From Lethocerus indicus (Eukaryota > Arthropoda > Insecta > Hemiptera > Belostomatidae): a stretch of DNA of 64,000 nucleotides. The position numbers were made by a program, and so were the translations under genes. The stretch is from contig JACDQD010000005.1 of NCBI GenBank assembly GCA_019843655.1, positions 595,271 through 659,270 of the forward strand, written 5' to 3'. Within the stretch, counting starts at the first letter, position 1. Each line of letters starts with the position of its first letter. The notes under the pieces are model-generated. The model did no database searches. It worked only from the letters and a program-made list of their open reading frames with translations, and was not told the origin of the DNA. Positions 1-12,055 of the stretch are shown one piece after another.

Positions 1-77
1 TTAACAAAGGGCTTTGCCAAATCTCTATGTTGATGTTTACGATAGTTAATGCCTCTTGGGCTTACGGCCGCCCTTCT

Positions 78-124
<47 letters not shown>

Positions 125-343
125 GAAAGATGCACTGCGATGCACCTGATGCAGTAATGGTCTATATGCCGAAAATGTTGATAAAATATTGAAGTGGTAG
201 AGTGACATAGTAGAGCTATCCCAGGAACTGAAGATCGACAAATAAAAACAGTTTTAAATCATAATTACCTTTTTTTTCCCCAACCCAATATTTATATAAT
301 CGGGTTTGTTTATTAAACTGTTTTTTGTCCGCGTTTTTTTTAG
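1..343. other. MROH1 intron (left edge) with dispersed repeat and (TA)n
   Basis: Intronic sequence upstream of the first visible MROH1 exon. Positions 1-81 resemble 55134-55262 (shared words include AAAGGGCTTTGCCAAATCT and CTTTTGGGCT / CTCTTGGGCT); in both places the repeat runs into a (TA)n tract (here about 82-120). The rest is AT-rich and ends in the polypyrimidine tract and acceptor TTTTTTTTAG before 344. No other content recognised. Confidence 0.6.
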
Positions 344-512
344 ATCCTCTGCGGTAAATTGCACCATCCCCAATTGCACAAGTTGACCGGTCGGCTTCTG
401 GACGGTCTGACCGATTTTGACCCGACGGCCTGTTCCAACGCGTCTGACGCCCTGGCCGCCGTTTTCACGCTGAAAGGAGCCGAACTATACCATTACGTCA
501 ACGATATACTCG
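344..512 (+). CDS. MROH1: MROH1 exon (first in window)
   Basis: Phase 0 start after TTTTTTTTAG, donor G/GTGAGG. Begins ILCGKLHHPQLHKLTG and includes FDPTACSNASDALAAVF, a helix-turn-helix HEAT-like stretch. Ends in phase 1 and joins the next exon as DILG-SLLLQL. Confidence 0.8.
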
Positions 513-3500
513 GTGAGGTCGCATTCTAGTATTTTGTACTTTTTATAAGCCCGAGCTTTATAAGTATGCTTTATATATCAAAGTGATTCTATATTTGCCC
601 CGCTGTTCCTACTGAAGGACTTCACCCACCCTACCGCCCCTTTCTTGACCAACAGTCCAAACATAGATGTTTTAGTGCTAAGCAATTTTCGATTTATTCG
701 GTGCAAACACAAAAGAAGGGAAATATTGATATTTTTCTCTTGTTAATTCACAGGATCGCTCTTGCTCCAGCTAACATCTTCCGTGAACAATCCTTCGAAC
801 GGAGTCAACGCTGTTGTAGCGCTGGCCAAACACCATCCGAAATTGGTCATAAACATACTTCTGAAACAGCCTCTACCGTTACACCCGTAAGTGTGGTATA
901 CACAATTATTTCAAGTATAAATACTTGTATATACTTCGGCAACACGTTAAGACCTCATTTGCAGTTTTACTGAACCTAAATTTCGCTTATTATTTTCCGT
1001 CAGCTCGATTTCCATCATTTATGCTTCAGGTTGATATTCGTTTACTGGTTCCATCCTGGGCAACGTTATTTGTTCATATTTTTCTCAGTATTTGTTCTCA
1101 AACGAACGTATGAATTCTGTCGTGTAAAAACCAAAGAGAAATGTGAGTGGGGAAGCGCTCAGGGGGTTGTTTCCGAACAAAGGAAAAATCCTGGAATTTC
1201 CTGGCATTATCCTCTGATGAGGATAGTCGTGTGTTCGTCCACACAGTTGACTTCATGCCTGTGTATGAGTAACAAAAATGATGTCATAAAAAGTATAATT
1301 ATTATCTCCATTGCAGATTGTATCGCTCTATACAACCCCTCCGGGTGGGGGTGGTTTGAATCCATCCGGCATGCCATGGATATTAGTATAAGTTAAGATA
1401 TAAATAAGGGTGATGATCGACAAAAAACTGTACCACACTAAATCACTCTCGAAACATGAATAATGAGATGCATAAAGTATTTCATTGATGAACGTCTTCT
1501 CACATTTTATTCGCTGTTTGTTTTTCACACGGTGTTCATGGTTCTTTTTTTTTATATATGTCTATAGGAGTGTCTGCGATTGCTGGAAGATATTGGCGAG
1601 GGATCAGGGGCTGAGTTCGTTCGCAGTCGAACATCTCCTGCAGATCATTTCGACTTCGGAACTTTACGACGATCAGGCGGTGAACTCCACCAGGTCGAAG
1701 ATCGCAGCTCTTCAAACTCTGGCGGTGAGTTTAGATCGTTTCTGTTATTTCGTTGCAATAGATAAATAGTTTAAAATACCTGTTCTTCGGTCTGCGAGGG
1801 GTCGGAGCACCGTGGATTTCGTGTGTTTTCGTCTAAACCTGTGTTAGACCCGGTTTCGGCCGCTCGCCATCTTCAGTAGCGCTGTGTGTCAGTCACTTCG
1901 GTACTTTGGATGTTATTGTCGCCACTGTACAAGTGACGGTGACAGTGGGCAGTGAGGATGTCCATACAACATCCAAAGTGACTGACACCGCTATTGAAGA
2001 TGGCGAGCGGCCGAAACCTGTATAGCAAAATCAAAATCTACGGTATTCCAACCCCTCGCAGACCACAAAACGGGTATTCTAAAAAATTATTCGTTAACAT
2101 TTTAAATTGTAAGCATTATTTTACATCTGTTTTTAACCCTTTAAGCGGCTTGATGAATGGTATCCAGTGGACTTGTACTGTAATCGCGCTTAAACATGTT
2201 GAAACTTCCATGGCCGTATACCTTCTCTTTTACTAAAAACATATTCCGCATAAACATTAATTCATGATGCAAATATAGCAGTCGAAATTACGTTTAATCG
2301 ATTTAATTCAGGCGGTGAGCGGGCTTTCTGAGATGGTCCAATGTGGTACAATGGGTCCGATGGTGCGCAGTAACCTCCCCCAACTGTTACCCTGCCTGTT
2401 GACACTCATCTCGGCGTACATTGGTACATCGCCGCCCGTCGTCGCACCCAGCCCGTCCAAATCGTCCATCATCACGAATCGTGACGCTTTCAGGATCGTC
2501 CCCGCCAAGTGAGCACTCATCCGATATTGCAATTCGTTTGCGCCTCTCCAGCCAGAGCTCGCACCACCGATCAATAATAAGATTTTGTGTGTTTCCGTCT
2601 CCTCTCAGCGGGGTTTTGGCCATCTTCAGTAGCGGTGATAGTCACTTTGCCACTTCGGGCACAAGGGGGGGTGAAAGCCACCGTTCGGATTTCTCTCCGT
2701 TATTCTCTACTTGTTATCGGTGCTAGTCGGACATCGACTAATTTATTGCATATTATTCGGAGATTAAATCCTTCTTTGAGACCGCAAAGTCATTGAATTT
2801 CAAATGTATCGCGAGATGGATTCAATCGCGGAATTAACTAATTGGCCGGCATCCGAGAGCGAGAAGAATTGGGCGGGATAATTCTAAACCGATTCGGTCT
2901 TTCGCTACACCGGTTTCGGCTGCTGGCCCCATCTTCAGTAGCGGTGTTAGTCACTATGGATGTTTTTCGGCCATCCCACTCACTGCATGCACTGTCACTG
3001 TCAGCCGAAACCCTTTGGTCTAGCAAAAGACCGAACTGGCGAGAGGAGGCAGGAGATCACGAAATCTACGGTATTCCAACCCTTCGCAGACCACAAAACT
3101 GGTATTCTAAACGAGTTGCGATAAGTAGGCACAATTGGATTAACTCCAACTCAACAACGTGAAACTGTGTTTCACGCAAATTTTCATCGCATTCAAATTG
3201 TATGCATTATGAACGACTGTAAAACGGGTGTCTATTTACTCCTGTCGCCTATTTTTTTTTTCTAACTCAAGAGACTGACACCGAAGAGAAAATTTAGTGT
3301 ACACTTTAATTTCTGTTTCAGAGTCGTCAAAGAATGTTTACAGAAAGTATTGTTGGGCGTGGATTGCGACGCGGCGCGGAAGCTTTGGTCGCGACCGCAC
3401 AACTGCAACATATCGATTCTCTGCTTGCGGCCATCCCAAGTCTAACGTTGTAAGTACCGAAAAATACGGCCAGTCCGAGTATTCATATCGGTCACCGCTA

Positions 3501-6500
3501 GTAATCAAATCGGTCATTACGAGTATTCGTATCGGTTATTGCGCGTGAAGTAATTGCTCGGGCGAGTAGCTTACTTATAATATTGTAAGCCCCAGGGAGG
3601 GGGCTGAATTAAGGACATCGAAAATATATATAAACGGAATGGAAAATAAGAAAAAAACCTTAATATTAAAATTCCAGGAATGGGAAGGTTACAATATTAA
3701 CCTAGGTTATAATAACATTCAATTTGATAAACGGTATTTATGAAAATAATTTTCCAAGTGTGATCTGCCAAAAGTATCACGAGCGCATATTTTGCCTACT
3801 TCGCAAGTATTCGCATCTGACATTATAAGTACAACGCATTCAAATCAGCGATTGCGAATATTCATATCAGTTATTGCACGTAAAGTACTCGCTCGGGCAG
3901 TTGATTTCAAATAATATTTCCCAGCTTAATAGAATTGGACTCGATAGAAGGCTTTTATTACGATAATTCTTTTCAGGCCGAAATAGTTTAGTCGTCGGTA
4001 CAATGTTTATGATGTTTGTCAGTGACGAAAACATCGTTGGGAATAAAATGAAAAAACTTATTTAACGCTGTATATTTGTTTGAAAAACGTGAAAATTTGC
4101 CGAGTATCACAAGCTCATATTTTGCCTACTTTGCTAATTATCAAATCGGTTATTGCTCATTTTAAGTATTCATATCTGTCATTGCAAGTACTGAAATAAC
4201 TTATTGTAAGTATTCACATCGTTTATATCAAGTAGTAGTCAACAGACCACACAACTATTACTTGCGAACAAATAATTATTAAGTTATTATTAATTTACAG
4301 CCATATTCTGAAATACTGACAGAGCCATCCGACTGGTACAAAATTCAACCATGGCAATCCATAATCCTTAACCCAAAATAGTTATTAACGTCCTTAACCA
4401 TTTAAAAAGTTAAAAAGAATGATCCCTTCAGAATGTCCTCCAAATTCATTCCGGAATTATTGGCTTCCGGATATAAATCCTTCCATTCAAAACTATCCCG
4501 TCACTCCGATCCTTTGATTACGAAGGCTGTGTGTCACATTCCTGAAAATCCCCTTTTCAGAGGAAATAACAAATATTCAGAACTTTTTGGCTATGGATTT
4601 TTCTTGTGGTTGATACATTTCCTCTTTCTTACCGTTGTTGATTTTTTTTTTTTTTTCATTTACCAGGAGCTTGTGCCAGAGTTTCCCTCAAATGTTACCG
4701 AAAATCATGACGGTAATGAACCAATACGCTACCAGCAGCTATGAGTCACAGCGAATTATCATCACTGCTTTCTATTCTGAGGTAATTAATATTTTTCTCT
4801 AAGATAGTCGGTAAAAATATTTATCTTCTAACGAAAGAAAATTAACGTTATCGGAATTAAAATTCCGTCGAAAAACTACCGTCTCATTTCATTTTCGTTA
4901 TTCCTCAACTAACGAATAATAAGTAACTCTGTCGATTTGATGGATTTTCGTAAAACTAGTACAAAATATAGATATCAGAAAATATACTACTTTTGGATAA
5001 AAATTATATATTTTCTGATATAGTAATGCATTGAAATAGTAATATTTAAGTAGTTTCAGTCGGTCGGGATGAATGTTAAATTACATTAACAGGTTTTTTA
5101 TTCAAACACTGTACTGATCAATAAAATCGTAACAAGAAAAATAAATCCGAACGAAAAAAGAAGTGTCGCATTAAAATAAATAGGAAGGCCCCTGTGAGCC
5201 TGTAAATCTAAATTTAGTTTAACATACCTGTTTTGCGGTCTGCGATGGGTTGGAATACTGTAGATTTTTTGCGTTTCTGTCTCCTCTCGCCGGTTCTGTC
5301 TTTAGTGCTAGACCGGTTTCGGCCGCTTGCCATCTTCAGTATCGTCACTTTGGATGTTTTTTGGACATCAGTAGAAGTGACTAAGTGTTTGACAAAGTGA
5401 CTAAAACTGCTACTGAAGATGGCGAGCGGCCGAAATCGGTCCAGCAAAAGACGAAACCGGCGAGACAGGAGACAGAAACGCAAAAAAAAATCTACAATAC
5501 TAAATTTAGCTATTTTAAAAATTCAGGGAACTAAAGATTGAGGAAATTGGCAGATCAGGGTGTTGAGCGTGTGGCCTGTATTCCGTCCATATTAATTTGT
5601 CATTTTTTTTTTTTCAACTTTATTTATTGTACAATCAACTATGTGCCGGTTATAGGTGTACAATTGAGGTATGTTTGATTAGTTTCACTCGATAAAGACG
5701 CCGTCCAGTGATGGTACTTTTGATCTGTATCCGGGGCCTACAGAAGGTCTCTGGGCCGGTGGCGTTTAAGCCGGGATAACGGACGGGTCTGAAGAGGAAA
5801 CTGGATGAACGATTGGATTTGGATGTGGAGAGAGAGGCGGGAATTGAATTTAAGGGAAGCGTTATTTTGCGACTTCGTCCACTGTCGGTATGTTGAGGAC
5901 TATTGACTGGAATGTTTGGATGCGAACGATGTTGGATTTCTTGGCCAAACCCCGTTTGTCATTAGCGATGAGATACACAACAGTAAGACTGAACGAGTCG
6001 CAGAAAAACGCAGACGAAATGTTTAAATTTTGAAATTTGTTCCAATTTCCAGTGTCTGGCCGTTCAGAGCAATGGCGGCGGTAAACTGGGCGACATGAAC
6101 CTGGTGGACACACTTGTCGCCTCTCTACTGTCGGCCATAGTCGATCCCGACCATTCGGTCAGAGCAATAGCGCTCAGGGGACTCAACTACATTGCCCAAC
6201 TTCCGCCGACGCAGGTCAGTTAGTTTTATTTTATGCAAGTATATACTGCGGAATATGGAATGAAACTTTGTTGGTCATGTTTTGTGGTCTGCGAGGCGTT
6301 GGAATACCGTAGATCTGTTGTGTTTCTGTCTCCTCTCTCGCCGGTTTGGTCTTTTGCGCGCTAGACCGGTTTCGTCCACTCGCCCCGTCTTCAGTAGCGG
6401 TGTTAGACTCTATTGGCACTTTGGATGTCTTTCCGGGGGCATCCTCACTGCCCGCTGTCACTTGTACTGTCTGTGACAGTATTTGTGACACTTCTACTAG

Positions 6501-9500
6501 TACAAGAGATAGTAGACACCGCTACTGAAGATGGGGCAAGCGGACGAAACCGGTCTAGAAAAAGACCAAACCAGCGAGACAGGAGAGAGAAACACAACAA
6601 ATCTACGATAAGTGTTTCAATTGCAATTGTATGTTTTATGGCACTTGTTCGCCTCGAGATAAAGACGCCACCCAATGATGGATGGTACTTTTGTCTTGTA
6701 TCTCTGTGGACCAGTGGCATTTAAGTGTTGTCGTATACACTTTTTTCAGTACATAATTCCCTTCTAAATCCCATATTTTTTATACTAATTTATAAGGTCT
6801 TTTTATAATATTTCGGGGCGTAAGGTTTGAAATTTTATAACCCGACTTAAACTCAACTTTATTAATCCAAATAAGAACCGGCAGAATCGATACATTTTTG
6901 CCAACGGAGAAGAAAGTTTATTTACACGCACTACGATAGATTTTAAATTCGTTAAAAGTAAATTTGTTAAAATAAAAATCCTTCTTCTTATCTCGTGTAT
7001 CGCTAAGGCCTGAATTTAGGCCTATACTAAATGTTTGTTCGAAAACGAGGAAAGAGGACGAGAAAAGCTTCAATAACTTATATGAGATAAGAGATGTAAA
7101 CATTGTTCATCCACAGGTTAGGATTTTATAATAACGGACTAGATTAACTGAGACTGGACTAACGGCTTTTTTATATTGTAGAAATTAAGAATTCTACAGT
7201 ATCTTGTCGCTATTAAAATATGATACAAACAGGCAGTGTGCACACTTTAAAAATAAACTATCAGTGATAACGAAAGGAGGTAATAGTTCAAAAAGTAGAA
7301 AACTAAACTGGAGTTCCGTCGGGTTTCCGTAACTAGGAAAAATCCCGGGTTATCAGAAGGTTCTTACTAAATCGGTGATAATTCTATAACAACCTTGGCT
7401 CGTTTAAATTAATATTTGGTTTTTTTCTTTTTTTAATTGCAAGAGGAAAAAACACGAGGACAACGTTCTGACGGCTCTTATGCAGGGCGTCGACGATACC
7501 GAGGGCGCTGTCCACACCCGAATACCTCTGGAGGCGATAACAAGTCTCTCGACCCTACTGCCAACTCTCGACAACGACACCCTCGTCAGGATACAGAACC
7601 CGGTCGCCATCAGGATCAAGCCGTTCTTCGAAAAGGTCGGTATCGCCGATCGGTTTTTATTTCGAGTCATTGGCGCATATAAATACACGTTAACAGATTG
7701 AGGACGGGCTCTGCCATCAAATACCGCACATTTTGAACGCTCTAAAACCATGCTCGGCATGTAACAGCGGATGCGCAGATTACTAATTTGCATTTAGTAT
7801 TTTTAAATAATACTATATATATATAGTTTATATACTGTTTATTATATAAGATTTAATTTTTTTTTAGCCTTATATTTATAAGTAATAGCGATTTTTTTTT
7901 CTTCGGAATAATTTGGAAAAATTTATCGCCAAATATACAATCGACGGCTCTTCTTTCGCGCCGCAATTTCTTTGTAACGGTGTTGTACCATGAAATTCTT
8001 TCGAAAGGTTCCAGATTCGGAAACGTATCCGCATTTGTCCATTCTTCGATTGTAGACTCATCGGCCTCTCCGCCACTGAATCTTCACTTTCGCTCGAAAT
8101 GTTATATTTTTTACTCGGATTTTTTCTTCGTCTAATCGCGCATCGCACAATTCGAGAATATCGCTGCGCTATCGCCGAATTCATTTTCGTCGCAAGTTTT
8201 GTTCGATCCATCGGCTAAATCGTCATATACCGATTCACTTTGAGTTTCGTTTTCATTACATCTATGCATCGTTTCGCCGCTTTTATAAGGGCTAATTCGT
8301 AAAATCAATTTTCGTTATCGATTATCGGTAACGGATAGATTGATGAATATAGACGATACTCGAAAAACTGTTACCTTCCAAATTTAAAACGCAAAGTTTG
8401 AAATTCTAAAATGTAGAGTAATAAAACACTTTATAAGAAAACGAGATAGATCTCGTGACCCGTCCCCAATGTGTTAACAAACCTTTAATTGTCGTATCTA
8501 CATTTTTTAAAATCCTCCAGACCCGACTGAAAAGAATAGATCTAAACCGTAAATTTGGACTCCTAAGACCTCTTTTGAAAAGGACATCATCAGTACTTAC
8601 AATAGACAACAAACTGACAGTATATAAATCCGTATTAAAACCGACACGGAATAGAGCTGTGGGATTCCGCCAAAAAATCCAACATCGCCCGCATCCGGAG
8701 ATTCCAGTCGAAAGTCCTTCGCACCGTCCTTAATGCTCCCCCCCCCAGGGTATGTTTCTAACCAAACAATCCATAATGACCTCAACATACCCCGACAGTG
8801 GACGAAGTCGCTAAATAACGCTTCCTTAAATTCCATTCCCGCCTCTCTCTCTCCACATCCAAATCCAATCGTTCATCCAGTTTCCTCTTCAGACCCATCC
8901 GTTATCCCCGGCTTAAACGCCGCAAGACTTTCTGTAGGTCGGATACGGGTCAAAAGTACCGTCACTGGACGGCGTCTCTATCGAGTGAAACCAATCGAAC
9001 AAACCGCAATTGGCATATAGTTGATTGTACAATATATAAGTTAAAAAAAAAAAAAATCGGAAGGTTCCTCCTGCCGTTTGCCCGTCTCTAATCGAGAATG
9101 AAAGCTTTCATTTCCATCTCTTCGCAGAGCGCATTTCTTTTTTGTAGCGAGAGGCTAAAATAGAAAAAAAATGCCCGATCCGCAACAGATTTGTTAACGG
9201 TTTTAGATTTACGGGACAGTTCCTGTTTTGTATTTTTTCAATTCGTACACTTTTTTTTTGTTGCACTCAGATTTAGATGGCATCTGTTCGGGACCGTTAT
9301 ACTAACATTGACGCTTGTCCAAAACCCGATATTGGACACCTCCATTTTTTTTTTTTTGTAATACGGAGTTTAACGACGAAAATTGCATTTATATACGAGT
9401 AATTAATGAAATTTCCAGGAGGAGTTGGCGTTGAGAAGCGTCTCCCTGCACCTTTTCGGTCAGTTGGCCGGCAGCGAGGTTTCACCGGCGCAGCAAGGTT

Positions 9501-9846
9501 ATCAGGATCAGGTTAGGTCGGCGCTGACATGCCTCATACTCCACCTCAGCGAGCCCGAATCATCCGTCGTCAAGGTCAATACATATATTAAGTTAATTAG
9601 TTGTTAGGTTAATTATGTATGAGGGTTACGGGGTGTCATCGATACATCGATCTATACGGGTGAATCGATGTCGTTGTTTTAATATCGTGTACCTTTATTG
9701 AGGCATCCGACGGGTCGTAGCTTTTATTTTGACCATTCCTTTCTAATTAGGCGGCTTATTTCTTTTCAAGTCGCTACGGAAGCGTTAAATTTAATTTCTT
9801 TGCGTTGTTTAAAGCGTGAGAGACCGAAAAGCGTGATTAACGTACT

Positions 9847-9896
<50 letters not shown>

Positions 9897-11782
9897 CGGG
9901 CAGTGGAGTACATCAAATCACAGTGACTAAATATCAGTGAGTTCGCGATTTCAAACAAGTGGCGCATTGTACATATTTTGTACGCATCAACACATCTTTG
10001 CACAGATAAGCCCCGTAGATGGTTTCGAACGCACGTATAAGATACATTCGGCTTCTCTGCAATGTCCCAGTGTCGAACTATGGCGATCCGAATCAATAAT
10101 TGCCTTTATTCGGTCATCGTCGACCTCCTCCACCGGACGTCCGGAGCACTCCTCGTCTTTTAATGAAAACTTTTTATGGGCCCGCGAGGCGTTAACAGCT
10201 TTGCGAAAATAAAAAAGCCTTCGCTTCGGTTCACCGTGTTTTAGCTTTTTATACACACACAATTCAACTGGTCGATGTAATTTCGATACCGAATGTTTCA
10301 GAAAGGACAAAAATAATAACGTATCGAAGAATCTTATCCGCGCAAAGATGTATTGACGTACTTAAAAATGTGTACAACGCCACTTGTCTGTCGGTGAAAT
10401 CCGCAAATTACTTAGTCGCCGACCAATATATAAGTAAGGGTACACTTGGATATGGGGAGAAGGAAAATGGTTGTAATACATTTTGATCAACACCAGCTTT
10501 TGGTACAATTATATCAACAACGAATTATATTTCAATGATAACATTTGCTCATTTAATTTTAATTTTTTTTTTGAATTGTTTGTGTTTGTTTTCAGGCGTG
10601 CAAATACACTTTGAGGCAGGTGTCTCCGTTTTTGGGCGCTCCGAAAGTGGCGACAATGTTCCAACAGCACCTTATAGACGAAATGACGTTGCACTACGAA
10701 CAATTCATAACGGCGTTGTCCAAAATAATCGTAAGTATTGAAAATACGTTTTCGGCTCTTCTCTCGAAATTCTCAATCGTCAATTCCGTAGATTTCGTGT
10801 GTTCCTCCTCCTCCTCCTCCTCCTCCTCTTCCTGTCTCCTATCGCTGGTCCGGTCGTTTGCTATACCGGTTTCGGCCGCTCACCCCGTCTTCAGTAGCGA
10901 ATAGAAACACACACGAAATCTACGGTATTTTCCACAACCCCTCGCAGACCATAAAACAGGTATTCTTAAGTTAGAATTGTCCCGCCAAATCTTCTCGGTC
11001 TTGGATGCCGAAGAAGTCTTGGAAGTCTCAAAGAAGGGTTTAATCTCCGAATAATTTTTTTTTCCCGCACGTTTTATTGTCACGACTGTAAGATATACGA
11101 TAAATAAGCGATTTCGATGTACCGATAACGGGTAGAGAGTAACGGAAGAGAAATCCGAACGGTGGCTTTCATCCGCTTTTATACAATTTTATTTATTTCT
11201 TTTTTAATATACCTGTTTTGTGGTCTTCGATGGGTCGGAATACTGTACGTGTACACGCACAGTACGTGTGAAAGTGACACAGTCGGCAGTGAGGATGCCC
11301 CCCAAAAAACATCCAAAGTGCTAATAACAGTGACAACTGACACAGCGCTACTGAAGATGGCGACCGGCCGATGAAACCGTGGTCTAGCAAAAGACCGAAC
11401 CGGCGAGAGAGAGTAGACTGAAACATCACGAACCTACAGTATTTCTTTTTCTTACGCATTCGGATCGAGCGCGACCACAGTTCCTTTTCGAGTCCGTTCT
11501 GGAATATATCTCCAGGATGCCGTACGTGTACGGATGGATTCGTGCGTGAAATTTTTCTTATATTTTTGGTCTCGGACGAGTAGTATTTTAAGATGTCTGC
11601 AGGTCGGGGACGCAGCAACCGGGTGCATTGGGATCGTTTTCCTTAATATTTTCGGCCGTAAAATTTCGATTTTATGGATATTTGTGTCGGTTTGGCCGGA
11701 GAATCCCAATCTCCGAATAACAATTACACGAAATATATGCTTCCGACCGCAACCATCGACTAACTAACCAGCATGTAGTCTA

Positions 11783-11847
<65 letters not shown>

Positions 11848-12008
11848 AGTGCTTAAAAACTTATAAATGAATTGTTCAGGTTGAAGAAATGTCGGAAGTC
11901 GCTGTTAATATGGTGACAACGTCGATGACTTATACGAAAAGCAATTGGCCCATAATTCGGGGAAATGCCGCTCTACTTGCAGGTAACGTATACATACATA
12001 TGTATAGA

Positions 12009-12055
<47 letters not shown>

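Noticed and set aside
701..973. 90-codon ORF over the second MROH1 exon
   Set aside because: Wrong frame; the phase-compatible frame encodes the HEAT-like peptide LAKHHPKLVINILLK.
1776..2080. Palindromic family first considered as ordinary foldback MITEs
   Set aside because: The copy at 43068-44456 links the same ends to a GIY-YIG endonuclease, so a Penelope-like origin is better supported.
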